Shown here one piece after another: positions 44,623-58,552 of a DNA stretch of 64,000 nt. Origin of the DNA: Archegozetes longisetosus (taxonomy: Eukaryota > Arthropoda > Arachnida > Sarcoptiformes > Trhypochthoniidae); assembly GCA_018873245.2 (NCBI GenBank), contig JAEMBT020000003.1:11935843-11999842 (forward strand). The letters are read 5' to 3'. Under the pieces are notes generated by a model that did not search any database, had not been told where the DNA came from, and was given only the letters and a program-made list of their open reading frames with translations. Numbering within the stretch: the first letter of the stretch is position 1; every line of letters starts with the position of its first letter. The position numbers and the translations under genes are program-made.

Positions 44623-47600
44623 TTTAATAAACTTTTTCTTTTTTCACGTGAAAGACATGACATAAAACGCTTCTTGAAATTTGTTTCCGACAAATTTTAT
44701 ACACAAAGCATCTTATGTTTGGTGCATGTACTACAAGTCAAATCATATATTAATAATATGAAAATTAATAATTAATAAAAGCTTGACTCGACTCTATGGG
44801 AGTATCACAGCACAAATGCATAACTAGTCTAACACCAAATTTATGTCTAAAAATAAAATTGAGAAAAAAAACTTAAAATTAATATTAATGATCACTATAG
44901 AACTGCTTTTGAGATACAGTACATTAAACATTCTGAGCTAAAGCTTATTCAGGCGCGCATCAAAATTCATCATTAATAATGAAACAAATATTTTTTTAGG
45001 CTCATTAATAGATATATTTAGTATTCGGTCAACAGAAAAACAAAGGAGATCATTAAATGAGAAAAGAAGTGCAAAAATAATATAGTGCGAGAACTTGACA
45101 AATGATTTTTAATAGTTGGTTCAATATTTTTTTTTTTATTAAAGCACTGCTTTTACCTTGGGTTAAACTTTGTTTAACTTGAATAAAGTTTTATAAAATG
45201 AATAATTAATTTTCATCTAAACAAAACAACCAAACGATGCGTAAATTCTAATTGAATTAATGATAGAAGTAATATATAATTAACAAATAATTAGTTAAAA
45301 CAAAAGTAGAACTTAATCCAATTAAAGTCTGAAAATCATCTCAAGTCTATCTAAAGCAGCGAACGCTCGAACAATGCAATCAACAGAAATAAAACAAAAC
45401 CAAACGAAAAAATAAACGTCACTACGAGTTAATTCAGTAATTGTTTGCATCTAAAGCATGAGTATAGTCTGAGATAACACATGAAAACGATAAGCGTTTC
45501 AATAGAATACAAATATGATTGATCTCTAATAATGCAATAATAACTTAGTCAAACTATAGTAATGCGAAAGTTGTCAAAATTGTATACAAAAATAGAAAAA
45601 GTAGTCAAAAATATCTTTTTCTTCTGGTCAAATGTTTAATGGTTTGAGTTATAGATTCAAATTTTGATCATAACTTGAATTTAATGTACATTAAGTGAGA
45701 AGCTAATCGAAGCAAAGAATGACAAATTTGTAAATTATACAAATTATAAACTTTTTTCCAAGTAAAATAATGGCTTATTTTATTCCCTGAAAAAATTGCA
45801 CTAATATCGAAGTAAAAAATTGAAAGCTTTGTTTTGATTAATGACTGCATGACATACGGTATAAATTATAAAACATGAATGAAAAATGTATAAAGTATCT
45901 GTTATACTATTTAATTTACATAAACTTAATTTGAAAACTAAGTAAAAACATTAATTTTGAAGATAAACAAATAGAAAGTCAAACTTAGATAGAAATCATT
46001 TTTGGATCGAGAAACATAATCATGAAAAAAGTAACACTAATAAAAGGATAAGAGGTAACACGTCTCTCTTCATTAAGACTATGCGACAAAAATAAATCCA
46101 TTTTGAATCAGAAGCCGAGGAATATGATAAATGAAAGTGTCAAAAGTGTGTGCAGGTATGGTCTCATGGGTGACAAAACTTGTTACTGAACTTACGGTTA
46201 ACTTACACGAGTCCTCGTATAATAAGATATGCTTAGCGGTACAAATTTAGATATCATAGGACCACAACCAGACTCTATTTTCAGAAATAATTAATGCAAA
46301 AACTTTATTCATAATTTCAGAGCTTTTACGCGTCATTTCTGAGCAAAGGCTTACAATTGTCTTAAATAAGGGAAAAATAACTTAAATCTTTTTTTACTCA
46401 ATCTTACAATAGAGTCTGATCAATAGAATACTTGAATTAAATATGAGATCAAGTATTCAAATAAAAAAATTCAACTTTTCGAAGCTAACAATAAGCTTGC
46501 AACAATGAAGTCCCTCCTTTGTGATAAATATTTTATTTGAATAATTGATGAATTTCAAAATAAAATCACTTTGTCATTAGAGCACGAAGTTAACATTGAT
46601 TCTGAGATTTTTTAAAATTAACTTCTTATTTGGATTAGTAGATCAGCAAATACTGTACTATCACATTTGCAATCTGTAGTGCTTAAGCACTATGAGTGTG
46701 TTCAGCCTAATCAAGTTATTGAATTATTGTTTATTGAATACAAAATGAATATAACATAATATTCGAAAGATTTAGAAAAAATAATCACTAATATATAATT
46801 GAATTATTGAGCCAGAAAAGAAGGCAAAGCAATCGCTTTAATAGAATGTTAATTAAACACTTATTTTAGTAATTTAATTAGATTATTCGTTTAAATTTGT
46901 TGCGTTTTCACTAATTATTTCATATGTGACGCTTTTGTTTGCAGTTCAACTCTATAACTCATAATTTGATTGCATTCCACTTCATATTGAGATTGATAAT
47001 AAAAACAAGTCAATATTTTCTGTTTTACATCAAAAGATTGAAACAATTTTTTGCTTGAAAACTACCTTAATTAATTAACAGCACTGGATAATATCCTAGG
47101 ATTAAGAATTTTTTAAAGCGCTATTTTTAGTTGAGGCAAAAAAGTACTAATCAATAAAGTATTGAAATAAAGCAAAACTCAATTTTTAAAAATGAATACA
47201 GATTCAAATAACACAGAATTTTCGTGCTCTCAAAAGGTTTTTGATTCATTGCTGTAAGAGAATTGTGCGAGAATGAGATAAGTACAACTAAAATACAGTA
47301 TTTGTATTGAATAAAATATTTGATGTCTGATTAAAGATAAGAAGTAAAAGCGTATTAATAATCTGATACTTTTTCTGATAAACGAGAAGCTTTTTATCGA
47401 ATAAGAATAGCGTCACAGCACAAACGCAAACATTTCAAAATTTTTGTTTTCAAATATGTCTGAATTGTTATATAAACCAAAAACGCATTTTTAAATTCAA
47501 GTGTATATATATTTAAGTAGCTTTAAGGTAAACTTTGCTCTCATATATGCTTTGATTGTTCGCAAAATGTATTGCATGACTATAGCTGCACATAAGTTGA

Positions 47601-50124
47601 AGCTATTGTAGAACCAAAGCTCACGTTTTCTTAGATGTTCAATCAATAGATTGCAAATGATTAGAAACGCTCAAATTGTGCTCAACAAAGTTAATCCATG
47701 AAAATTGATGCAAATTTCAAATTAAAGTCTATTCATTTGTAATCAAATTGAATGTGAGATATTTTCAATTTTTGGCTTAAATGTTGCAATTTAAACTCAA
47801 TTTAAATACAATGCACAAAAATATTTGGCTCAAACAACTGCGAAAATGTATTTTTCGATTTAAGTTGTTAAATATTGAATTGATTTTCGTGTTCGTCCAT
47901 CGATTGGATAAGGACAACAATTCATAATTTACATATTTTTTTCGATAAACATAGCAATGCTTCTACTTGCATAGGAATCTAGACTTTATTTAAAGAGATT
48001 GTGTCGAAAAGTATGATTACACCAAATAATACTGTTTTATTTGATCAGTTCTAATATATATTTAGAAATGATTCTCGAACCGTAGATGAGTGTGTGTGCA
48101 AAAATCATTAGATTTAAAGTTATTTTCAAATCGATCGATTCAAGTCATTGTATATTTATTCTTGTAGACTTTATCTCAAGCTTTTTAGACTTAAATACTT
48201 GTCGAAAACTGTCATTTTAATAGAATTGCTTCAAGTATGAATCTAAAAGAAATATATTGCTATGTAAATGAAGAGTCATCTCTTTCTTTAGAAGAGTTTA
48301 TCGGCATTTTAGAATTGAATCATAGAATTATTTCATGTCATATTCCATAGCAAAACGATCTATCAATTATTACAGTTCGAAACTTTTCACAGACAATCTC
48401 AAACTCATTTTAATAAAAGCAAATATTGATAACTTGACGCATTTTGACGAGTTTACAACTATTTTCATATATTAATTGCAAGTTCAATATTCGTATTATG
48501 AATAAAATTAGAATTTGAAAGGACTTCTGTTTAACTATATTACGTATATTTGAATTTTTTGTATACCTGACTAAAAGAGTGAGTGAATGAGGGAGTAAAT
48601 TGCTTAGTACAGATAATAGAAGTGCGCTGCAATTGCGCCAATAACATATGAAAACGCATAATAACTCCATTTCTGTCCTAAAACATATTTTCAAAAGCTC
48701 TTCCAAATCGAGTACTTTATGAGAGCATTGATTAAAAGAGTGGTATTTTTCGTTCAAATCTAATTACGTAACTTAAACATAATTCTAAATAAATAATATA
48801 TTTAGACACTTAAGTAGCGAGAACACTATTTCTTCTATTAGTGTTCGCACGAAATTCATAACTTTGAGTAATAAAAATAATGAGAACAAATTATGACAAA
48901 ATATTATCAATAATACAGTTTACGATCTAAAGCAGTGATCACATGAGTAGAGAAAAAAGTGATAGCATAAGTGTTATTATAATATTAGATAAAAAATATC
49001 GTTAATACAATTATTTATTATAATGGGAACAGACGGGCGCACAAAATCAGTGTCACGTTTCAGGGTATAAGAGTATTAATGCAATAATACTCTAATATAT
49101 ATATTGTGTAAATAAAATAAAAATTGCAAATCACGTCAAACACATAAAATAAAAAACATATAACCTTTTTTCTAACTCTAAGTTGTATTTGTACGATATT
49201 ACTCTCCTCCTAATACGAGTAAATAAGAAATTTGTTGTCTCGCGTCAGTCACTAATTCAATTAAGGAATTACTCAATGTATTACCTTTACGTTTAGACCG
49301 CATTTACGGAAACACAATATTTTTGGGTATATTTTTGTTAGCATTTTGTTCAAATAAGACTAAAAATTTGATCGTCATTTCTTTCTTATTGCCTAATCGC
49401 AACGTGCGATCAGAAAATCACCTAAAGTTGAGCTCTTTTGAGAAATAATCATTAAAATAATTGCATCTTTAGAACTAATTATCTCTTTGCTCGTCACTCA
49501 AATCTATTTTCCTTAAATGGCCTAAAAATGTTTGATACAACGATTTGCAGACGATATAAAGTATATGTTCTCGGAGGGATAAACGCAATAAACAATTTGT
49601 TTAATTTAGATTATTTACATTTAATAACTGAAAACTTTGTTTAATCAAAAAAGATTATATTGAGTCGAGTAATCACTTCTATTTGAGAGAACATCTTTCA
49701 AATCGATTTGAACTCAAGGATGAGAAATAATTCGATTAGATATCAAATAAATTACAGTTACATCACGTTATACGACACACTAATTTTCTAACAAATTATT
49801 TCAGGTATTTTAGCTAAACATCTAATAAACCTTGCTTCAAGTAGTTACTCACTTCAACCCAAGTCATCAAAAGTTTGATTCAACTTCAATTTTATAACTA
49901 ATTATTGGTAAGTTTTGAGCTAATAATTAAACTTTATTTTCCAAATGTTATACGACTACATTTTCAAATCTGTTAAACGTCTCGCTCATTATCTATGCTT
50001 TAAAACTTATTGAAACTTTGACCTGAAAGGATCAATTTTGTCTCGAAGCATTTTCGATTCAATTAATTGCCATCATAAATAATAATTGTTTAAGTGACAA
50101 ATAATATCGGTTTGATTGAAGATA
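44623..50124. other. Intergenic, 5.5 kb
   Basis: Uniformly AT-rich with short chance frames. No gene, RNA, repeat array or transposon end was recognised. Confidence 0.4.
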
Positions 50125-52199
50125 ATGTCAAAACATATTCACGTATTGTCACAATTTCCCGGCTTATCTCATTTGATAAGAAAAGAATTGCCCGATACTA
50201 TCGTAACTGATGTTAGGCTAACAGGTATTTATCATTTAATTCAATTAATTCATTGTTTGAGTGATCAAAAAGAAAACTGTGAATCGAAATACTTAGCAAA
50301 TAAATCGATAAGTAATTAATAAAACATTTGAAATGATTCGTTTACTTATTAACTAAAATATAAACAATGTTTGCGATATGTTACCTCAAAATAAGATGCA
50401 ATTTGTCGTCGAACCGACTTAAGAGATGCGTGTATTATGTAATGTATAAATTAGTTATTAAATAAATTAAACAAAATGAAATGTTTTATTAATTTTTCAA
50501 TTATTAACAGTTATTTTGTGCTCGTAACATGTGCAAGCGATACAGAGATCAGTTCATTTTTACTTTGTAAATTAGCTTAAGTAAAGAGACACTTAAGTAC
50601 TTTTAGAAACAAGAATTTACCTTTACTTCTAGTATTAAGTTTGTATAACAAAAAGTACCAACATTTTTATAGAATCACGTTTTTCATATTGTGACTTATA
50701 TGCTTACAATTTTGAACCCTTATTAGACATAGCACTCCACCATAAACTGGCAGTTCTTCGTATTTCAAAACATACCAAATTATAATAGAAGATGAAGTCT
50801 TCTACTTGCAATTCTTTAGTAGTATCCAGAAATATCTCAAAATGCGCTAAATTTAAAATTATTCTTTGGTAAAATCTAAAAATTCTGAACACTAAATCTA
50901 TGGGGTGACAATTTGTATCCCAACTATTTTAAAGGGGCATCAATTTTTTATTATTAAAGATATTTTACTAAAAAGTAAATCAAATTAAAGCGAAAGAATT
51001 ATATATTTTTTAATAATAAAGAAATTGACCCTTACTTTTAATACAGTCTACAATTGTGGATTGTAATGACTGGTAGACAAGTAACAATAACTCTCTATTA
51101 TTATTGATTTCATTCATTTCTCTTCTAATGCATTGTTTTAAGTGTTCAATATCTCTGATCTCAATTGTATAAAGTGTTTTTGAGATATCTCAACAAAAAT
51201 AGTCACAATTAGTAATGTCTGGAGAACGGACTGGCCAGGGATATGAATCAGCGCCAATCAATTGGTAGAGTTCACTGTTAGAGTAAACCATTTGATAGAA
51301 TCAAATTTATCGAAATCGAATTTATTTGTATGATGTCAGAAAAAAATATAATTATTTTTCTTTAATTTGATGTACTTTTAGCTGAAAATCTTAACTAATA
51401 AAAAGTTATGCAGCTTTAAAATCGTAGGGATACGAATTGTCACCCTATAATTAAATTACGTTTTACTTATACAATTACGAAATAATAGCTTTATGTCAGA
51501 TAATAAGCTATTTTGAGTTGAGATTGAGTTTATTTTTACATAATTTTTCTGCTTATTTGTAGAATTCACCGGAAAATTTTCACTGAGTATAAAAGTTGGT
51601 CAACAAGAATTAGAGGAGTTAAAAGATGCGGAAATATTACTTGGAGACAACAATTTGATAGCACAGGTCTTATATAAGTTGCCTAAAGTCAAATGGATTC
51701 AAAGCACTTGGGCTGGAATTGATCTCTATCTTAAAGCATTGGCCGATAATAACAATATTGCACCTAATTTTCCAGTAACAAGATTTTCAGGCCAGAGTTT
51801 CGGTCAAGTTATGTCTGACTTTTGTTTAGCGCAAATCATTAACAAAGAAAGAGATCTATTCTATTACTACGAAAATACAAAACTGAAGAAAATATGGTTT
51901 GTTTTACTATTATTTAAATTTTAATTAACTTTTGAACTGAATACGATCACAACAATATTTTCTCTTATATAAACTAAAGCTGACTTAAGCTTAGCATCAT
52001 TACAATTTTTATGACATTCAAATTGAGTGAAAACTTTTAAGCGAAGTGAATATTCATTTAACCCAATTGTTGTATTTTATTTGAATTGTAAATAGCTGCA
52101 AAATTGAAAAACTTTTCCTAATAATCGAATTAAATAACTGACCCTTTCATGACCTTATGTAAAAAAAATATTAGTTGTATTTAATCTCTCTCCCTCTCC

Positions 52200-52271
<72 letters not shown>

Positions 52272-55200
52272 CTGACTTTCTCTCTTATCTGCCATTTGTT
52301 CACTAGTATTCTCTTTCCCTTATTTGTTAACTCGATTCACGTATTAGTTTTGCCTCTTATTCCTTATTTCTGTACTGCAGGAAAAAGGAAGTGTTATGGG
52401 ATTACAGATCGACTAACGAAATTACAATCGCGATACTCGGAGGAAGTGGTGCTATTGGATCCTATAGTATAACTAATTTTTTCTTCAATGTTTCTCTATA
52501 TTTAAGTAACAGCTATTTTCTTACCCGTATTTGTTGATGTGTTTGCTGGAAAACTGTTTCTATTATTATCTCAATTTTTTGTGAATTGCATCAAACTTCT
52601 TGAAATAGTTGATATTCTTTCAGATTTTTTTCAAGTGAAAAATAAACTTTTCTCTAATTAGAGGACACCGAGTGTATATGTGAAGATACTATTCAAAAGA
52701 ATCAAATTATGAAAACTTCAATTATGGAAAAATGATCCAAATTTTCGTTCAATTTTAAAGCTACATTCATTTTTTGAAAACCAACAATTTTCCTGTGTTT
52801 CGTTCTCAGGGATTTTGTAAAACTTTTAGATCCTTATTGAAAAATGAATTATTAACTGATTTTGATTGAAGAATAAATAGCCATTCATATTTATAATATA
52901 TTTGATATTTTTTACCATTATTTTGTTGAGTTTTGTTAAGAATCTGAATGTGAGCATCGTATTGAACTTAAATAGGTTACATAATAATTTTGTGTTGAGA
53001 CTAAATTGAAACTTGATTATTTGAGATAATCTGAATTACACAAAACTCATTTTTTTATTCGTTGAATTGCTTTGCACTAAAAGTAATTGACACTATTCTC
53101 CTATATTTCGTAATTTTTATTTATTCTCATGCTTGGGCTAAAAGAGATTAGAATTAGAGTAAAGTTAATTGAAAGTAATTCATTTTTAATGCTTTTCTTG
53201 TTCTTGCCTTCTATTTTGTTTTCCTAACGTAATATTTATTTATTTTTCTCCTTTATTTTGTTGTACTTCTTCGCATGTAATCAATAATTTATTAGTGGCA
53301 CACAAGTTTCACCAATTGGGCTCTCGAGTGGTGGGATATGGACGAAATGAACGCAATGAAGACAGCATTAAGGAAATACCACTCGATAAGTAATGTCATT
53401 AAGTTGTGTTGCGTTTCAGACATTTATCTCTAATGAGAATTTGATGTGTTTTGTAATTTTCGTGGTGTTACGAATTTTCAATTATTAAACTTTCTACTTT
53501 TGATCGGTTTTGTATATTAAGAGCAAAAAGTTGAAGCAAAGTTCAAGTTTTTCTTATTGAACAATTTGCAGTTTTTAACTATTGATAACTTAGTATTTCA
53601 ATAGAAATATATTGAGTGATTTTTGCTTTCATTCATAACCTAAATCAAGTTATTTATTGTTTACTCTGCTTTGGTCAAAGTGCGATAATATTACTATGAA
53701 ATTTAGCTTTGATTTCTCGAACCTTAAATTAATTAATTAACTTTCGAACAGATATTCGACTAAATTAGAGGATATATTGCCGGAATGTGATTATCTCATA
53801 AGTGTATTGCCATCAACTCAACAAACAATTGGCCTTTTGAACAACGATAGGCTCAAACTATGCTCTATTAAGGTAATTGATCAATAAAAAAGACTATAGA
53901 ATACGATTCGTTATAAAAATACACACAAAAAATCAATTTTTTTCTCTAACTTAATCGCTATTATAAATATTATCAGAGAAAAGTGCATTGTTTAATGCTT
54001 TGAAAATTAATCCAAGCATAAAATTACAGTTTTATGGAATATGTTGGGCTATTACAGCAAGATTTGAAGCTCAACAAATTCACAAAAGTTCTAACCTTTC
54101 TGAGAAAAGCAACGAATTTTGCATAATTACAAATATGATCTACGAATATTTGATAAGTGATCAATTTTTCTCTAATACAAAAGCTGATGTCCATTCGAAG
54201 CTTTTACGCGTTCGAGCCCTCAATAAATTGCAATCAAGGCTTGATTAGTGTCTCTTATTCAGAGTAATATCGATTTAAGTTTGATATGAACAAGCAATAA
54301 TATAAAGAACCTAACCTAACCTTATAAGTGCCTAAACTTATCAGTAGTGTCGAGAAGCAAAGAATGGAAATACGATTTGAATGAGATACTTGGCTTTACT
54401 TGGCTTACAGGGCATAGCAATGCAAAATGAACCACTTACTTGTTATAAACAACAGTATATTGAACTATTGATCAAAAATTTTGATCCTAAATAATGCTGT
54501 TATTAGTGATACTCATGAGTCAAATGATCAGACAAACCAACTTAAGTTACTCTATGTCAGAGATATTAAGTTCCGATAATAAGCTGTTTTTAACTAATGA
54601 CAGACAAACAGACTTTCTGACAAATACTGTATTATTTAGTTTTTATGAGAAAATGTTTAACAAGAGATAGAAATGTTTACATAATAAGGATTATCAGTTA
54701 AAGCTAATGACACAAAAACGCGTACAAAACTTAATCATAAATTAATTAACTGAATGTAGTATTAGAAATGTTAAACAAAAATAAATGACTGCGAGATTAA
54801 TCGATGAACAGAAACTGAAGTGAACAAAGGGTTAAAATATGCAAATTGTATGAAAGTGCTATAAAATTAGAATCGTGTTCCAACAAAATGTTTGAAACTA
54901 TCGATTTTGATCTAAGCAAAAAAAGGGAAAACTGAAAATAAGGCTCTAATGAATTGAGAAACTTATATTAAACTTGAACTCATGCATGGAATCAATGAAA
55001 AAGAATTAAATCAAATTTGATTTTATCAGCAAAAATATTACAAAAAAGTTCTATTTTAAATTACAGCTAAATCCGTCCGAACTTTTTCTACTCTATATAA
55101 AACTTGGATAGTAGTGAATACTCGCAACGATCCTTTTGATTTTAAGGCTCTTATTCTGCGAATATTCTTGAAGTAATTCTTTTGAATAATTAAGTTTAAT

Positions 55201-55507
55201 AACATGTGATTTAATCCTTTAGAAACCAGTTTTTATAAATATCGGACGCGGAACTCTTATCGACGAAAGTCAAATAATTAATGCATTGAATAATAAATGG
55301 ATTTCAAGCGCAATATTGGATGTGTTTCATACCGAACCATTACCTGAAACTAGTCCTCTTTGGTCACATCCAGATGTATTGATTACACCACACATCGCAG
55401 CGGTTTCAAGACCTAAAGATTGCGTAAAATTGTTTGCAGAAAATTATCGCAGATTTGTCGAAACTAAACAAATGCGCTACGTTATCGACTGGGAAGCTGG
55501 ATATTGA
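50125..55507 (+). CDS. D-isomer-specific 2-hydroxyacid dehydrogenase (glyoxylate/hydroxypyruvate reductase-like)
   Basis: Six exons: 50125-50224, 51563-51896, 52381-52466, 53296-53389, 53752-53872 and 55223-55507. All junction phases agree, giving 339 residues. The nucleotide-binding loop is GGSGAIG (165-171). The catalytic triad is in place: Arg254 in NIGRGTLID, Glu283 in DVFHTEPLP and His302 in ITPHIAA. LPSTQQTIGLLN is the usual segment before the second hinge. The family reduces 2-keto acids such as glyoxylate or hydroxypyruvate with NAD(P)H. The substrate cannot be fixed from sequence; the overall pattern is closest to GhrA-type reductases. It has no signal or targeting peptide, so is probably cytosolic. 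Introns 1, 3 and 5 are long (1,338, 829 and 1,350 bp). Intron 1 holds a decayed transposon and intron 2 a long CT tract. Confidence 0.9.
50901..51447 (-). mobile_element. Decayed mariner-like DNA transposon in intron 1 of the dehydrogenase
   Basis: 547 bp with inverted ends TGGGGTGACAATTTGTATCCC and its near-complement GGGATACGAATTGTCACCCTA, flanked by TA on each side (50899-50900, 51448-51449). On the minus strand from about 51262 to 51025 an open stretch with one stop reads like the C-terminus of a Tc1/mariner-type transposase: ADSYPWPVRSPDITNCDYF, then a Ser-Lys-x-Leu-Tyr helix region and IRREMNEI. This corresponds to the W-P-x-R-S-P-D-L-x-x-x-D-F/Y segment with the last catalytic acidic residue. 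The rest of the transposase is missing, so the copy is inactive. Confidence 0.85.
52183..52268 (+). repeat. (CT)n microsatellite in intron 2 of the dehydrogenase
   Basis: A pure CT tract of about 66 bp (52203-52268), preceded by interrupted CT/CCT sequence. It ends about 110 bp before the intron's acceptor at 52380. Confidence 0.95.
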
Positions 55508-55840
55508 AAGATTCCGCATTCAATTAAATTAACATTTTTACAATAAAATCAAACATTTCAAAGTTTTTTCATAAAAAATAATTTTATTGGATCAAATCTT
55601 TAAATATAAATTTTCTGAGAATTAATGCTTATTAATCAATGAATTAAAGATTTAAAAGTATAGATAAGTTTTGCAACTATTTGAAAATTAGATGTCGAAT
55701 TTCCGATTTTGATCGACAAAAGATTTAACAATCAAAAGATTGTAATAATACCCGTTCTTTGTACCTGAAAATAGTAAGAAATTACAGGAAAAGGTAAGAA
55801 AGAAATTAATAGCATATATACAGAACTGTTAATATTATCT
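55508..55840. other. 3' flank of the dehydrogenase gene
   Basis: AT-rich. An AATAAAATC poly(A)-type sequence lies just after the stop, near 55542. Confidence 0.4.
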
Positions 55841-55875
55841 ATTATTATTATTATCATTATTATTATTATTATTAC
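55841..55875 (+). repeat. (ATT)n microsatellite
   Basis: Trinucleotide run with one interruption. Confidence 0.9.
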
Positions 55876-56002
55876 TGGAATCTAATACTATTAGCAGAAG
55901 TACGAAAAGTTGATCGTATTTATTAATAATAGCGAATAGAAAGAAAAAGCGGAAATTATAAGAGACCGAAAAAGACTATTAGTATATCATTAGTAATGTG
56001 AG

Positions 56003-56040
56003 TAGTGCTCCCCCCGGTGTTAGTAGTACTCCCCCCGCCC
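56003..56040 (+). repeat. Two imperfect copies of GTAGTNCTCCCCCCG
   Basis: GTAGTGCTCCCCCCGGTGTTA is followed directly by GTAGTACTCCCCCCGCCC. The two C6 tracts stand out in an AT-rich setting. Confidence 0.6.
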
Positions 56041-56414
56041 TTATCAGTTCTCCGTCCAGAAATAATGTCAAGTAAAATCTGGACAGCGGAAATGATAAGG
56101 AGACGAAGAGACTGATAGTTAGTTATGAAGTTAAGTTAGGTTTGAGCACATCATACAGTACTAGTATAAAGAGTGAGATAGACTTATAAACTGATGAGAG
56201 GATGGAGAGGAGGATAGACTAGTGGAGAGAGCATTTCAAAAGAAGATTGAGGATAGAGAGCGATCTGAGGAACAGAAATGATCCAAAACTGCGGCAAAGG
56301 TATGACTGGCTTAAGTCAAAGGTATGGGTGGGGCTTAGCGCAGGAGAGGAGGCAGACATCGCGTATGACTTGGATTGTAATAACAATTTATTTTTATTAT
56401 TTACTAGTTTTTGC

Positions 56415-56428
56415 ATTATTATTATTGC

Positions 56429-56470
<42 letters not shown>

Positions 56471-56471
56471 G
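56415..56471 (+). repeat. (ATT)n microsatellite
   Basis: A longer ATT run, interrupted once by GCC. Confidence 0.9.
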
Positions 56472-58497
56472 TTAGACAAGAGTGGCGTAGACTTAGATAT
56501 GCTTAACTCGACCAAATGGTCATTCAAATTCTGTTCATATTTATGTCAAACTAATGTTTGAGTCTATGCCTTATATGCTTCTCACCATTGACTAACTTTA
56601 ATCAGATCATCTATAGCACTATGTTTGTAGTAGGTTTATAAGTACTATACAACTGAACACGTCTTTTGTGTTACTTAAAAGTGTTGAAAATCACACATAT
56701 ATGTAATCAATTATAAGATAATGAGAAGTGGCGTAACCGTCAACTCATATTGGAGTATCGAAAGTTTGAGATGCTTTTTGAGTAGCGATTCAGGGCTCAA
56801 TCTGTTGTTAGTTATACATCTGAATAAAAGACAATAAAAATTATGAATAAATTATTAGAGTAATCTGAAAGTCGAGTTATACAGTCAAATATATTTAAAG
56901 ATTAAATACCGAAGCAAACAAAAGTCAGAATTTGCTCAAACAAAGCAAAATTAAATCTTGGAAAGTTTTCATTTAGAAAAATTTGCAAAACCGTCAAAAC
57001 TCTTACGTAGAAAAATAATACAATATGAAAATTTATATACTAGTCATTGTATACTAGAAGAGGAAAATATTTATCACCAAAAGAGATGGCAAAGTGAATG
57101 AGGTTTGAATAAGAATAAGCGAGAAGAAAAATTGTGTAACATTTTGAAAATCCTATTTATGCTTCAGTTATTGCATTGTTGTGGCCATCGTTCAGCCAAA
57201 AAGTGGTTCTACTGAAACAAATTTCAAACACATATGCACACAATCAACCAAATAATCACAAATCTGGTAAACATGACCACAACTGGCGTTTGATAGATAA
57301 TAAAAATCAGTGCATTAGAGTGTGAGATAACATTATATACGGGATTTTGGGTTTTGGTTTTGTGGCACAAAAAGTTAAAAGACTTTCTCCGATATAAAAC
57401 TTTTTTAAGTGCCATTCCTAAACATTTTTGCGAGGCTTAGTTGTGTAAATATATGTATTTTGTGTACTACAAACAATTTAAACATATAACAAACAAAATC
57501 TCACGTACCCTACATTTTTGTGGACAGTTCGACCCGAATGGCAGGCGAGTGATGCCACCGCTCAAAAAGGGAAACAAAATTGATTTACTTTTACACTCCA
57601 CTGAAAATCTCCATCTTTCACGTCAAATAGTGGTTTTCACAATTTGTTTGAATTAAAAATAAATTATTTAATAGACGAAAACTTAATGCCGTTATTTTGA
57701 GCAGAAGTTTGCTTCAGATTAAATTTTTTATTATTATTCTCATAGAAAAATAGCCCTATTTTTTCAATAGAGGTTTTATCGCGTAGAAAACTTTTACTAT
57801 TATTACTTTTTTATATAAGAAAGTGCTGTTATTATCTCTTCGCAAAATTTTAGATTAACTAAAACAATGACATAATAACTCACATTTTTATATTCTGTGT
57901 GTTTTGCCTCTAACTCAACACATGTCCAACTCATTCATCTATCAATCTGTCTGTCATTTAATTCTTTTTTCCAAGACATAAACAATGAAAAAATAAAAAA
58001 ATATTTATAAAAGTTTATTACAGAAAGATATATAACTTATGAACAATGTATGGCTTGTTTGATGCAAGAGAGGGAAAACCACAGAGAACTTATGATTTTA
58101 TGTGTTTCGTATCTCAAAAATATAGTTTTGAGCTATATCAATTAGAAATTTTTCCGCTCAATATTCACCGCAATTTTTTCTCATATTACTCCGTGGCAAT
58201 AGCAGTTTTTTCACATATCTACATATTATGCGACGATTTCTTATCGCTCCGAAAAAATAGACGTAAAAGCGAATCATTGAGGGAAAGAAGGGAAAAGAGA
58301 AAGTGACAAAACAGTACCTCTTCTTCATTGCGGTGTTTCTTTCTATTTATGTATTTCTTTATACACGAGATATCACACATCAAATAATAACATGAAATGT
58401 GTGCAAACACGCGGAAATAGTGAAGTCACGCAACACTACAATACAAACTGTAGTATAAATCGCTGTAAAGCTTTCTCTCGCTTTCATCTTTTACGGT

Positions 58498-58500
<3 letters not shown>

Positions 58501-58549
<49 letters not shown>
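58501..58549 (+). repeat. (CT)n microsatellite
   Basis: A pure run, followed by TTTC-rich sequence to about 58585. Confidence 0.95.

Positions 58550-58552
<3 letters not shown>

Noticed and set aside
48410..48757. Open frame of 115 codons on the minus strand
   Set aside because: Leu/Ile/Cys-rich chance frame in AT-rich DNA; its N-terminal segment is not a convincing signal and no homology is seen.
53988..54248. Open frame inside intron 5 of the dehydrogenase
   Set aside because: No ATG in good context and no family; the neighbouring exons splice in phase without it.
56219..56561. Frames with poly-Ile or poly-Leu around the ATT run
   Set aside because: Produced by the microsatellite.
57441..57656. 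Frame containing FDPNGRRVMPPLKK
   Set aside because: Locally G+C-rich and acceptor-like start, but no donor, partner exon or recognised domain.
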